Part shown: one piece after another, positions 1 through 6,755 of the stretch
Layout: each line of letters begins with the position of its first letter
How positions within the stretch are numbered: position 1 is the stretch's first letter
Source of the DNA: Oscillospiraceae bacterium
GTDB lineage: Bacteria > Bacillota > Clostridia > Oscillospirales > Oscillospiraceae
DNA: 12,844 nucleotides
NCBI GenBank assembly: GCA_016297855.1
Contig: JAEDFW010000049.1
Span: 1-12,844, forward strand
Direction of reading: 5' to 3'
Position numbers and translations under genes: made by a program
Notes under the pieces: generated by a model
Told to the model about the DNA's origin: nothing
What the model saw: only the letters and a program-made list of their open reading frames with translations
Database searches by the model: none

Positions 1-280
1 CGTCATTGTCCATGCAGGGCAGGTCGTCGTGGATGAGGCTGTAGGTGTGCACCATTTCAATGGCAGCCGCAAACGGCATCGCCGTATGATAGTCCCGGCC
101 GCACAACCGGCAAAATTCCAGCAGCAGAACGGGCCGAATGCGCTTACCCCCAGCCAGCAGGCTGTAGCGCATCGCGTCGAGAATTGTTTTCTGCGGCAGG
201 CTCCTGTCGGTGAAGCAGTCGTTTAAATACGCTTCGACCTCCTGCCGGTACGTCTCCATTCTGGTACGATAATCATTCAT
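1..280 (-). CDS. ispA: Geranylgeranyl/farnesyl diphosphate synthase (IspA family), N-terminal part, cut by window edge
   Basis: Partial gene: the first 93 codons lie in the window and the rest runs off the left edge. Trans-prenyltransferases of this family condense isopentenyl diphosphate with allylic diphosphates in the cytoplasm to make the C15 (or C20) precursor for undecaprenyl phosphate and quinones. The translation shows the substrate-binding GGKRIRP at residues 44-50 and the first aspartate-rich motif DDLPCMD at 85-91, which binds Mg2+ and diphosphate. The second Asp-rich motif would lie outside the window. The ATG at 280-278 overlaps the xseB stop (275-273), so translation is probably coupled. 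The order xseA-xseB-ispA is the same as in B. subtilis. Product chain length (C15 or C20) cannot be decided from this fragment. Confidence 0.93.
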   Translation of the reverse strand, partial: MNDYRTRMETYRQEVEAYLNDCFTDRSLPQKTILDAMRYSLLAGGKRIRPVLLLEFCRLCGRDYHTAMPFAAAIEMVHTYSLIHDDLPCMDND

Positions 281-506
281 CTCTTACAAACTCCGTTTCC
301 ACAGGTGTTCCATCCGCGCTTTTCATCAGCCGAACAACTTCCAGTTCTGCCTTGTCAAGCATCGAATTGCAGGATTTTACAAGCGCTGTACCCTCCTGAA
401 ACAGCTGCAGCGCCTGCTCGAGCGGGACACTGCCACGCTCCATCAGCTTAACGATCTCATCAAGCCGCCCGATGGACTGCTCAAAGGTTTTGGATGTTTC
501 ACTCAT
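273..506 (-). CDS. xseB: Exodeoxyribonuclease VII small subunit
   Basis: A 77-residue protein, the usual size for XseB, which binds in several copies to XseA to form exonuclease VII. That enzyme degrades single-stranded DNA from both ends to oligonucleotides in mismatch repair and DNA-damage processing. The family core is clear: FEQSIGRLDEIVKLME (residues 8-23), then the LEQALQLFQEGTALVK helix. The predicted fold is a small helical hairpin. The ATG (506-504) overlaps the xseA stop (505-503) as ATGA, so the two subunits are probably translationally coupled. The C-terminal end is acidic and overlaps the ispA start. Confidence 0.95.
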   Translation of the reverse strand: MSETSKTFEQSIGRLDEIVKLMERGSVPLEQALQLFQEGTALVKSCNSMLDKAELEVVRLMKSADGTPVETEFVRDE

Positions 507-1714
507 ACGCGTTCCTCCTCTACCTGCTCGACGCAGGCGGTCAAACTGCCTTTTTTCATCTGCACGTGGATCCGACCACCAACCTGCACGCGCGAAGCGT
601 CCGTTACAAGCGCGCCGTCTTCTGCGCGAACCACACTGTAACCGCGTGAGAGCACTTTCAACGGGCTCATTGCTTCAAGCGAGGCTGTAAGGTGGATGAA
701 GCGCTGCTTGTTTTCTGCGATCTGCCGCTGGGAAGCGGTTATGAGCTGCTGGTGCAAATAATCCAGCTGCATCCGTTTATCCTGCAAATAGTTTTCTGGG
801 CTTTGCAGCACGCGCTTTGCTGACAATGCCGCAAGCGTCTGGCGGCTGAGCTTCAGCTGCTTCGTCATGGACTCCATGAGCCTTGTCTGTGCGTTCTGCA
901 GCTGGCTTCGCAGCTGCGCCTGATCGGGCGCGGCAAGCTCCGCACCGTTGGACGGAGTCGCAGCACGCACATCTGCGACAAAATCGCAGATAGTCACGTC
1001 CGGCTCATGGCCGACGGCGGAGATGACTGGAATTCCGGAATCAAAAACCGCACGCGCAACACGCTCGTCGTTGAAGGCCCAGAGGTCCTCAATTGAACCG
1101 CCGCCACGGCCGGTAATGATGAGATCGGCCATCTGATACCGGTTGGCATAACGAATCGCGCCAGCAATTTCTGCCGGTGATTCTGCACCCTGTACACGTA
1201 CGGGCAGGATCATAACTTTGCTGAGAGGATACCGCTTTCCGAGAATCCGCAGCATATCCATGACCGCCGCGCCGGCGCCGGAAGTGATAATGGCGATACG
1301 GTGCGGGAATTTCGGCAGCGGCTTTTTATGCCCGGAATCGAACAATCCTTCGGCGGCGAGCTTTGCCTTTAGCTGCTCAAATGCCACATACAGATCGCCC
1401 ACGCCGTCTGGTGTCAGAGATGTGCAATAAAGCTGATATGCGCCGTCACGCGGAAACACGCTGATACGGCCAGTAACGAGTACCTTCATGCCGTTTTCCG
1501 GACGAAAGCGTAGACGCACGGCACTCGAGCGGAACATAACGCAACGCAGCGCGCTGTCCGCATCCTTGATGGAAAAATAGTGATGCCCTGAGGGATACAA
1601 TTTATAGTTGCTGATCTCGCCACGCACGCAAACACTTGCAAGCAGCTCGTCATGATCCATCATCGACTTGATGTAGGCGTTCACCTGCGAGACGGACAGG
1701 ATTCTTTCTTCCAT
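503..1714 (-). CDS. xseA: Exodeoxyribonuclease VII large subunit
   Basis: A 403-residue catalytic subunit of exonuclease VII; the B. subtilis protein is about 448 residues. Residues 1-100 form the OB-fold DNA-binding domain (VRGEISNYKLYPSGHHYFSIKD at about 30-51, split across the usual family pattern). The catalytic domain carries GRGGGSIEDLWAFNDE (202-217), SAVGHEPD (232-239) and AATPSNGAE (251-259). A long helical region follows from about 270 to 365. The reading frame stays open upstream to 1855, inside the preceding gene. The start at 1714 is preferred because it gives the typical MEERILSVSQVN N-terminus and has a perfect AGGAGG (1726-1721) six bases upstream. Only one base separates it from the preceding stop codon (1718-1716). 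Confidence 0.96.
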   Translation of the reverse strand: MEERILSVSQVNAYIKSMMDHDELLASVCVRGEISNYKLYPSGHHYFSIKDADSALRCVMFRSSAVRLRFRPENGMKVLVTGRISVFPRDGAYQLYCTSLTPDGVGDLYVAFEQLKAKLAAEGLFDSGHKKPLPKFPHRIAIITSGAGAAVMDMLRILGKRYPLSKVMILPVRVQGAESPAEIAGAIRYANRYQMADLIITGRGGGSIEDLWAFNDERVARAVFDSGIPVISAVGHEPDVTICDFVADVRAATPSNGAELAAPDQAQLRSQLQNAQTRLMESMTKQLKLSRQTLAALSAKRVLQSPENYLQDKRMQLDYLHQQLITASQRQIAENKQRFIHLTASLEAMSPLKVLSRGYSVVRAEDGALVTDASRVQVGGRIHVQMKKGSLTACVEQVEEERV

Positions 1715-1726
1715 CCTACGCCTCCT
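1715..1726 (-). promoter_or_regulatory. Shine-Dalgarno site fixing the xseA start
   Basis: AGGAGG at 1726-1721 lies six bases before the ATG at 1714-1712. It sits in the last codons of the upstream TsaD paralogue. It supports the 403-residue start over the longer frame beginning at 1855, for which I see no comparable site. Confidence 0.75.
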
Positions 1727-2636
1727 GCAGCCAAGCCAAAACGGCAATGCCCATGGCGTTGTCGGTAGAATACTGCGGTTCAGCAAAGATGGGCGAAAAT
1801 TCACGGCAGCGTTCACGAAGCAGTGAATTCGACGCCACGCCACCCGAAAAAACAACCGGCATATCAGAATACGCCTGTATTGCGGCGCGCGTGACGGCGG
1901 CGATACAATGGCAGACGCTGTTCATAGCATAACGCGCGGTATCAGCCGCATCGTGGCCTGCATCAAAATATGCGCGCACCTTGTTTTCCACACCGGAGAA
2001 CGAGAACGTCAGTCCGTCCAATCTGACCCGGAACAGTTCTTTCGTGACAGACTCACGGCTGCGCGCATCGATAGCCTTACCGGATGGAAACTGCAGGCCA
2101 AGAAGCTTTCCGGTGCGGTCGATGAGCTGGCCGGCGGAAATATCGCTCGTGCCGCCGATCTTGGTGGCTCTGACATTCCTGTTCTCCGGCTCGACCAGAA
2201 GAAGCTCGGTCGTACCGCCGGACAGGTGCCATGCCAGATGTGGCCTGTCCATCAGATCCATCCGCCCGGCAGACCAAAGCGAGGCTGCAATATGCCCCTG
2301 CTGGTGAGAAAAGCGGTAAAGAGGCACCCTGAGCGCCGCAGAAAGCACTTCTGCCTGCGACTGCCCAGCCAGAAAGCACGGCATGTACGAGCCTTCGACG
2401 GCGCGCGGTCTGGTGCTCACGCCCACGGCTCGAATATTCGTACAGTCGAAGCTGTCGAACAGATCCCGGGCCAACTCCGGCAGCTGCTTGACATGGGCGA
2501 ACAGCGCGTCGGATTGCCGCAGTCCCAGCTCCCCGGGCTTGACGCTCAGAAGGCGTGAGCAGTTTTTTCCGCTCACGCCGTTATAGGCCGCTATGGAGGT
2601 GGTGTAGTTGCTGGTATCAAAGCCGATGACAGTCAT
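1716..2636 (-). CDS. TsaD/Kae1-family paralogue (Peptidase_M22-like ASKHA protein), function unknown
   Basis: A 306-residue protein of the TsaD/Kae1/YgjD family, clearly distinct from the canonical TsaD encoded at 8424-9434. Visible elements in order: N-terminal phosphate-binding-type strand IGFDTSNYTTSI (4-15); HQQGH (111-115), matching the metal-binding HxxxH of TsaD; HLSGGTTELLLV (137-148); GGTSDISAGQLIDR (161-174); FSFSGVENK (211-219); SGGVASNSLLR (264-274); TDNAMGIA (291-298), with D292 in place of the third metal ligand. The ASKHA nucleotide-binding fold and metal site therefore look intact, but the TsaD signatures ESSCDET and GDNGAMIG are altered. The ATG overlaps the nusB stop as ATGA. 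In B. subtilis this slot, between nusB and xseA, holds folD. It is often labelled an endopeptidase in databases; I would not assign a reaction. Family membership is secure, the role is not. Confidence 0.85.
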   Translation of the reverse strand: MTVIGFDTSNYTTSIAAYNGVSGKNCSRLLSVKPGELGLRQSDALFAHVKQLPELARDLFDSFDCTNIRAVGVSTRPRAVEGSYMPCFLAGQSQAEVLSAALRVPLYRFSHQQGHIAASLWSAGRMDLMDRPHLAWHLSGGTTELLLVEPENRNVRATKIGGTSDISAGQLIDRTGKLLGLQFPSGKAIDARSRESVTKELFRVRLDGLTFSFSGVENKVRAYFDAGHDAADTARYAMNSVCHCIAAVTRAAIQAYSDMPVVFSGGVASNSLLRERCREFSPIFAEPQYSTDNAMGIAVLAWLQEA

Positions 2637-3082
2637 GCGTTTACAACCTCGCGCGCAAAGCCGCCGAGGATACCGTTGACAAAGCTGACAACATCCTCAT
2701 CCTCATACTTTCTCGTCAGCTCGACGGCTTCGTTGATCGCAGCGCTGACGGGCACATCGTCTGTATGCAGGCATTCATACATGGCCACCTGCATGATCGC
2801 GCGCGCCACGCGCGAGATGCGCGAAAGCTCCCAGTTGATGGCATATTTACGGATATAGCCGTCAAGCGTCTCACGTTCGCGCTCAATACCATGCAGCGAG
2901 TCGGAGATATACCGCAGCTGCCGCTCGGACGGCCGCTCAGCGTAGATATCCGTTTCCGCCTGCAAGCTGGGATAGTAGGACTGATCCATCAGCGACTGCA
3001 GCAGCGCGTCGGCGGGTTCATTCTTAAAGTTCAGCTCAAAGACGAGATGCACGAGGATCTCGCGGGCGTTCGTTCTGGTCAT
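2633..3082 (-). CDS. nusB: Transcription antitermination factor NusB
   Basis: A 149-residue all-helical protein. NusB pairs with NusE (ribosomal protein S10) and binds boxA RNA, which supports antitermination in rRNA operons. The family pattern is clear: the N-terminal TRTNAREILVHLVFELNF (2-19), then SRISRVARAIMQVAMYE near the middle and the conserved PVSAAINEAVELTRKY and FVNGILGGFAREV in the C-terminal third. The frame is open to 3199, but the upstream residues are not NusB-like and would overlap the promoter and terminator. The ATG at 3082 gives the typical start and has AAGGAG (3094-3089) six bases upstream. It heads a unit with the TsaD paralogue, xseA, xseB and ispA. Confidence 0.95.
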   Translation of the reverse strand: MTRTNAREILVHLVFELNFKNEPADALLQSLMDQSYYPSLQAETDIYAERPSERQLRYISDSLHGIERERETLDGYIRKYAINWELSRISRVARAIMQVAMYECLHTDDVPVSAAINEAVELTRKYEDEDVVSFVNGILGGFAREVVNA

Positions 3083-3094
3083 AGGCTTCTCCTT
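3083..3094 (-). promoter_or_regulatory. Shine-Dalgarno site fixing the nusB start
   Basis: AAGGAG at 3094-3089 lies six bases before the ATG at 3082-3080. It decides for the 149-residue NusB over the in-frame ATG at 3154, which would fall inside the predicted -10 box. Confidence 0.75.
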
Positions 3095-3154
3095 GCACCG
3101 GCGTAATTCATTTGCCGCACGAAGAAAGCGCGCTGCGCGTTCTTCAGCAGACAT

Positions 3155-3183
3155 ATTATAGCGGATGAACACAAAAAAATAAA
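3155..3183 (-). promoter_or_regulatory. Candidate sigma-A promoter for nusB-tsaD paralogue-xseA-xseB-ispA
   Basis: A perfect TATAAT lies at 3160-3155 on the minus strand. At 17-bp spacing the -35 position (3183-3178) reads TTTATT, a weak match. That -35 region coincides with the terminator of the preceding gene. Transcription would start near 3148, giving a leader of about 65 bases before nusB. The -10 is convincing; the -35 is poor, and read-through from upstream is an alternative source of transcripts. Confidence 0.5.
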
Positions 3184-3207
3184 CCCTTTGTTTTAACAAA
3201 GGGCTTA
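3173..3207 (-). terminator. Rho-independent terminator after the Asp23-family gene
   Basis: On the minus strand, CCCTTTG-type arms (3203-3197 and 3190-3184) form a 7-bp stem around a six-base loop. A G-U pair (3204/3183) and three A-U pairs (3205-3207 with 3182-3180) extend it to 11 bp. Seven consecutive U residues follow (3179-3173). It lies seven bases past the Asp23-family stop codon and should make that gene a single-gene transcript. Confidence 0.88.
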
Positions 3208-3213
3208 TTTTCT

Positions 3214-3597
3214 TTACTTCTTTGCGTCCTTTGTGATGGCGATACCGCTGATGTTCACGTTTACCTGATGAACGGTAAGGCCAGTAACGGATTCAACGCT
3301 GGTTTTGACAGCGTCCTGCACAGCCTTGGCCAGATCAAAAATGGGCTGGCCGAACTGCACAACGATGTTGCAGTCGATCACAAGTGCTTCATTCTCGGCA
3401 GGCGTAATGCGCACACCTTTTCCAAGACTCTTTCTGCCCAGGATCTCGGCCAGATCAGCACCAAGATTGCTGCTCAGACCGCAAACGCCCTCGACCTCCA
3501 GCACCGCCGTGGCGGCAATGGACGCAACAACGTCCTCGGAGATCTGGATCGAACCGTCAGTCACTTCCTGCACATAGTACTCTTTATTCTCTGCCAT
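3214..3597 (-). CDS. yqhY: Asp23/Gls24 family protein (YqhY-like)
   Basis: A 127-residue member of the Asp23/Gls24 family (DUF322). The family pattern is visible: GSIQISEDVVASIAATAVLEVEGV (15-38), then GRKSLGKGVRI (54-64) and the C-terminal strand-helix-strand VIDCNIVVQFG ... VHQVNVNISGIAI. There is no signal peptide or membrane segment. Position between the spoIIIA/acc region and nusB matches B. subtilis yqhY, which has been linked to control of acetyl-CoA carboxylase; here no acc genes are adjacent, so that link is not shown. The ATG at 3597 has GGAGG (3609-3605) seven bases upstream. It has its own promoter and terminator. The family call is firm; orthology to YqhY rests mainly on position. 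Confidence 0.9.
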   Translation of the reverse strand: MAENKEYYVQEVTDGSIQISEDVVASIAATAVLEVEGVCGLSSNLGADLAEILGRKSLGKGVRITPAENEALVIDCNIVVQFGQPIFDLAKAVQDAVKTSVESVTGLTVHQVNVNISGIAITKDAKK

Positions 3598-3645
3598 GAT
3601 GAGTCCTCCATCTGCATTTGGCTTTTGTCATTCCGTAACGGTTGT

Positions 3646-3673
3646 ATTGTACCACAAATCAAAAGTTTTTCAA
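3646..3673 (-). promoter_or_regulatory. Sigma-A promoter with extended -10 for the Asp23-family gene
   Basis: On the minus strand, TTGAAA (3673-3668) and TACAAT (3651-3646) are 16 bp apart. TGG directly precedes the -10, which makes a TGn extended -10. Transcription would begin near 3639, about 42 bases before the start codon. The layout is nearly the same as in the polA promoter at 12499-12527. Confidence 0.75.
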
Positions 3674-3688
3674 CTGTTTTCTGTTATT

Positions 3689-4252
3689 TCAGGGTTTGAC
3701 CTCTATAATGCGGATCTGGCTGAGCGCGTAATCTGTCTGCGAGGTGACAACGTCCGAAATCAGTGCAACGTCCGCGTCCGTGAGTCCTTCGGTCGGCGCT
3801 GAAACCGCGACGCTGACAATGTCATCCGTAATATACGTCACGCAGTCGGCGTAACCCTTGGCGATGACAAGACTTTCGATCTGTGCTTCACTGAGTGCGG
3901 TAGAAACGATGTTGTTGAGCGTAGCTGAGGCAGTGCTGCCGACATCGGTACCCTCGTCATAGGCAATGGTCTGCTCCAGCAGTTCCACAGCGCTGTCTCT
4001 GGATTCCTGCCGGCTGAGGCGTACCTGGGCAAAATAGTCTGCATTACCCGAACCCTGCGTGGAAAGCTGTGTTCCGCTCAGTTCCTGTTCGGCGATGACC
4101 ATCTGTGAATCGTCCATCACCTGCTCTGCATTCAGCGTCTCGGTCAGATCGACCGGCGCTTTTTTCTGATTGACGGCCCAGTTGAGATACACGCCCGCGC
4201 AGACAAACAGAAGTACGGTTGCGATCACTGCGTTTCGTTTCCAAGTTTTCAT
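3689..4252 (-). CDS. spoIIIAH: Stage III sporulation protein AH
   Basis: A 187-residue membrane-anchored protein, last of the spoIIIA operon. SpoIIIAH sits in the mother-cell engulfing membrane, and its extracellular domain binds forespore SpoIIQ across the intermembrane space, forming the channel that keeps the forespore active. Residues 1-7 are basic, followed by one hydrophobic segment at about 8-26 (NAVIATVLLFVCAGVYLNW). A low-complexity linker follows, and the C-terminal part (about 75-187) fits the ring-building (YscJ/FliF-like) domain, for example YFAQVRLSRQESRDSAVELL and ESLVIAKGYADCVTYI. The ATG at 4252 has AGGAGG eight bases upstream. The sequence ends in EVKP just before the Asp23-family promoter region. 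Confidence 0.93.
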   Translation of the reverse strand: MKTWKRNAVIATVLLFVCAGVYLNWAVNQKKAPVDLTETLNAEQVMDDSQMVIAEQELSGTQLSTQGSGNADYFAQVRLSRQESRDSAVELLEQTIAYDEGTDVGSTASATLNNIVSTALSEAQIESLVIAKGYADCVTYITDDIVSVAVSAPTEGLTDADVALISDVVTSQTDYALSQIRIIEVKP

Positions 4253-4264
4253 ACCATGTTCCTC

Positions 4265-4792
4265 CTATTGACGCTTCATTTTGACGACGGTTATTTTATC
4301 GCTCCCCAGCCCGGTGAGACTGGCGACCGCTTCCACGATAGCAAGCCGCACCTGCGCGCTGTCTGCGCCCGCACATACGACCACCGCACCGAGATAGACG
4401 GGATACTCCGTCTTTCGAACCAGCGGCGATTTGCTTGAGCCGCTCTGCGCGCAGAGAACAGTGGTTGTCTCCAGCGTATCGCCGGAATCTGCGGACGAGC
4501 GCTTGGTGTCCGTCTGGTAAACGGTCTCTGCACCGGTTCGCAGACTCAGCATGACCTCTACGGTGCCTGCTCCTTCCACCTGCGACAGCAGTGCCGCCAT
4601 TTGCTGCTCGGTTTCTGTCAGGCTTTGCGCAGACGACCGCACACTGTCTGCTGTCTCTGTCTTCTGCACAGTTTGTTTTTTTGGCCACAGCAGGAGTAAT
4701 ACGCCGAGCAGCCCAATTGCGAATGCAGGCGCGTATTTTTTCAAAACTGCCGGCATGCGGCCGAACAGATTGCGGATGCGTTCGTTTTTCAT
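4265..4792 (-). CDS. spoIIIAG: Stage III sporulation protein AG
   Basis: A 175-residue protein, shorter than the B. subtilis one (229), mainly in the N-terminal cytoplasmic part and linker. SpoIIIAG forms a large ring between mother cell and forespore. One membrane segment is visible at about 21-36 (APAFAIGLLGVLLLLW). The C-terminal ring-building region starts near MAALLSQVEGAGTVEVMLSL. It keeps the insertion (about 95-145) that forms the beta-triangle ring in the B. subtilis protein, then GAVVVCAGADSAQVRLAIVEA and GSDKITVVKM. The frame is open to a TTG at 4804, but the ATG at 4792 overlaps the spoIIIAF stop as ATGA and is preferred. Confidence 0.92.
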   Translation of the reverse strand: MKNERIRNLFGRMPAVLKKYAPAFAIGLLGVLLLLWPKKQTVQKTETADSVRSSAQSLTETEQQMAALLSQVEGAGTVEVMLSLRTGAETVYQTDTKRSSADSGDTLETTTVLCAQSGSSKSPLVRKTEYPVYLGAVVVCAGADSAQVRLAIVEAVASLTGLGSDKITVVKMKRQ

Positions 4793-5268
4793 CTGTCGTT
4801 CCAAGCCTGCCTTTCCGCCGGAATACCCAGGTTTTCCTCGATGCTGCGCGTAAGCTGCCGCCTCTGGGCTTCAGTGCAAACGCCTGTCAGCGTAACACGG
4901 TACGGATATGGATACGCACCCTCATCGTTCATTTCGACCTCTGCCTGCACCGACAGCCCCATCGATGCGGCTTTGTCCAATATATATGTCTGCGTCGTTT
5001 GCTTTATGATTTGACTGACCAGCTCCCTGTTTTTTACTTCCACGCCGGTACGCAGGGTTTCTTTTTCCATCTGGATGCGCGCGATCGACTGCGCAGCGGT
5101 ATCAATATCGATCTGCAGCAGCGGTGAGAGCGCACAAATCGTCAGCAACAGGCCACAGATAACAGAAGCGATGCGACGAACGCCTCCTTCAGGAATCAGA
5201 CTGCGCGAAAGCACCGTCAGAAGTGACACAGCAACAAGACTGAGCAGATATTCTCTTACAGCGCTCAT
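4789..5268 (-). CDS. spoIIIAF: Stage III sporulation protein AF
   Basis: A 159-residue membrane protein of the SpoIIIA complex. Two N-terminal hydrophobic segments are visible at about 8-24 (LLSLVAVSLLTVLSRSL) and 33-51 (IASVICGLLLTICALSPLL). A soluble domain follows (about 55-159) containing IDTAAQSIARIQME and VTLTGVCTEAQRRQL, which is proposed in the family to have a ring-building-like fold. The frame is open to 5421 inside spoIIIAE. The ATG at 5268 is chosen because it overlaps the spoIIIAE stop as ATGA and gives the family start MSAVREYLLSLV. It lies between spoIIIAE and spoIIIAG as expected. Confidence 0.92.
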   Translation of the reverse strand: MSAVREYLLSLVAVSLLTVLSRSLIPEGGVRRIASVICGLLLTICALSPLLQIDIDTAAQSIARIQMEKETLRTGVEVKNRELVSQIIKQTTQTYILDKAASMGLSVQAEVEMNDEGAYPYPYRVTLTGVCTEAQRRQLTRSIEENLGIPAERQAWNDR

Positions 5269-6359
5269 ATCCCCACCACCTTCATAAAGCAGCAGCACGA
5301 GATCAGCGTCATCAGCATCGCACTGCCGGTGATCGCCAGCATATCCCCCATCGCAGAAGAAAGCGCGCTGAGTAGCTTTACATGCTGCTCTGTTCCCAGC
5401 ATTCCTCCCAGCGCCGTACACAGCTTCAGTGCAAGATATTGCAGTGCAATGCGCGCAAAGGGCAAAATGCCCATCGAGAGCACGGCCAACATTCCTACGA
5501 TTCCGACGCCGTTTTTGATAACTGCAGCGCTGGCAAGAACACTCTGTGTCGCATCAGAAACAATGCCACCCACGACTGGCAGTGCGCCAGAGAGTGCCGC
5601 TTTCGCTGCCTTGAGCGTCATGGCATCTGCGCTGCCAGAGAAAATGCCTGTGATCGCCAGATAAGCCGTAAACAGTGACACAACGGCCTTCATTGCTGTT
5701 CGGATAACCCATCCGGCCAGTTCCCGAAGCTTTTCAAGGCCGCTGTGCGCAGCCATGCATTCTGCCGCAGCAAGCGCCGCATACGCGTAGACGAGCGGAA
5801 TGCAAAACGCTGTTACGGCCCGAACAAGCACGCTCATAAAAAAAGACGATCCTGCGTACAGCGCACCCGCGCTGGTGACGCCTCCGCTTGCGGCGCACGC
5901 AGAGCACAGAACCGGCAGCAGAAGCGACGAAAAGTCCGTAATCTTCTGCAATGTATCTGCAGCAAGGCCGATCATCGCGTTTAGATTTCCGGCGCAGATG
6001 AGTGTCAGAGCCAGCGTGCCGCCCATGGTGCAGACAGGCGTCAGCCGGCCGGATTCAAAATTCGACAGTACCGCGCAAAGCGCCAGAACAGCCAGCAGCG
6101 CACCTACCGTTCTGAGCGTCTCACGCCAGTAGCTGCCAAGTCCGGAGATTGTATCTGTCACCAGCTGCCAAAGAGATTTAGTAAAGGTTTCGGAGGTTGC
6201 TCCGGATATTTCAGGCAGATACTGCTTTGTTTCCTCATCCAACGCATCCGTCAGTCTGTCTGCGCCAATGATGGCAGTCTCCTGCGTGCAGACATCATTA
6301 GCCAGCGCCGGCGTACACAGTGCCGCAAGCATGATCACAATCAGAATGAGTTGTCTCAC
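5265..6359 (-). CDS. spoIIIAE: Stage III sporulation protein AE
   Basis: A 364-residue polytopic membrane protein and the largest SpoIIIA component. It is thought to act as a permease-like or export-gate part of the feeding-tube complex. Residues 1-20 form a signal peptide (MRQLILIVIMLAALCTPALA, cleavage likely before ND). An extracytoplasmic segment follows, then several hydrophobic helices from about residue 70 to the end, for example VGALLAVLALCAVLSNFESG and the glycine-rich GALYAGSSFFMSVLVRAV. The start is taken as GTG 6359-6357: GGAGG (6369-6365) lies five bases before it, and the upstream in-frame TTG at 6371 overlaps that site. One base separates the GTG from the spoIIIAD stop (6363-6361). 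Confidence 0.93.
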   Translation of the reverse strand: MRQLILIVIMLAALCTPALANDVCTQETAIIGADRLTDALDEETKQYLPEISGATSETFTKSLWQLVTDTISGLGSYWRETLRTVGALLAVLALCAVLSNFESGRLTPVCTMGGTLALTLICAGNLNAMIGLAADTLQKITDFSSLLLPVLCSACAASGGVTSAGALYAGSSFFMSVLVRAVTAFCIPLVYAYAALAAAECMAAHSGLEKLRELAGWVIRTAMKAVVSLFTAYLAITGIFSGSADAMTLKAAKAALSGALPVVGGIVSDATQSVLASAAVIKNGVGIVGMLAVLSMGILPFARIALQYLALKLCTALGGMLGTEQHVKLLSALSSAMGDMLAITGSAMLMTLISCCCFMKVVGI

Positions 6360-6369
6360 GTCAGCCTCC
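6360..6369 (-). promoter_or_regulatory. Shine-Dalgarno site fixing a GTG start for spoIIIAE
   Basis: GGAGG at 6369-6365, in the last codons of spoIIIAD, lies five bases before GTG 6359-6357. The alternative TTG start at 6371 would place the initiation codon over the ribosome-binding sequence itself. Confidence 0.75.
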
Positions 6370-6753
6370 AATCAGCGACCGCAGCAGCGACAGCGCAGTT
6401 TCGGCAAGCGGCAGCGCGGTATAAAGCGCCAAAATCATTCCGCACAATTCCACAATATGCGAGAGCGCCTGTTCGTCGGCGTCATGGCAGAATCCAACCG
6501 AGATCTGTGTCAGTGCGCCGATGGCGATTACCTTGTAGACAGGCGCAAACAGCACGCTTTCCAACCCTGCGAGCGATTGCAGCGAGTGAAGAAACGTTAG
6601 AACCGGCGAAAGCATCTGCGCACAAGCCATCAACAGCGCTGCGCATAGCAAAACAGACGCTAAAAACCCATATCCCGGTTCGCTGCGCCGCAGAACGCTG
6701 CAAAGTATGCTGCCGATGATCGCGGCGGCAGCGACCTGGAACGCAAGCTCCAT
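6361..6753 (-). CDS. spoIIIAD: Stage III sporulation protein AD
   Basis: A 130-residue integral membrane protein of the SpoIIIA complex, close to the B. subtilis length (133). Hydrophobic stretches lie at about 3-20, 30-52 and 68-88. The conserved C-terminal DADEQALSHIVELCGMILALYTALPL (about 91-116, family pattern) is clear. Together with SpoIIIAC it is thought to form a small membrane channel module resembling parts of export systems. The frame extends to a TTG at 6759 overlapping the spoIIIAC stop; the ATG at 6753, two bases after that stop, is preferred and gives the family-like MELAFQVAAAAIIG. No strong ribosome-binding site is seen, so translation may depend on coupling to spoIIIAC. Confidence 0.92.
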   Translation of the reverse strand: MELAFQVAAAAIIGSILCSVLRRSEPGYGFLASVLLCAALLMACAQMLSPVLTFLHSLQSLAGLESVLFAPVYKVIAIGALTQISVGFCHDADEQALSHIVELCGMILALYTALPLAETALSLLRSLIGG

Positions 6754-6755
6754 CG

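Noticed and set aside
1715..1855. N-terminal extension of XseA up to 1855
   Set aside because: It lies wholly inside the coding end of the TsaD paralogue, is not part of the XseA OB-fold, and lacks a good ribosome-binding site.
1908..2558. A 216-codon plus-strand open frame opposite the TsaD paralogue
   Set aside because: It is antisense to a gene with clear family motifs, has no convincing ribosome-binding site, and its Arg/Pro/Gln-rich translation matches nothing I recognise. It is a shadow of the third-position GC bias of the real gene.
3083..3199. N-terminal extension of NusB up to 3199
   Set aside because: The extra 39 residues are not NusB-like and would run through the promoter -10 and the terminator U-tract. 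A good Shine-Dalgarno site supports 3082.
3660..3680. Possible weak hairpin terminator after spoIIIAH
   Set aside because: The stem is almost entirely A-U with a bulge and only one G-C pair, and the U-tract is broken. It overlaps the -35 of the Asp23-family promoter, so I did not call it.
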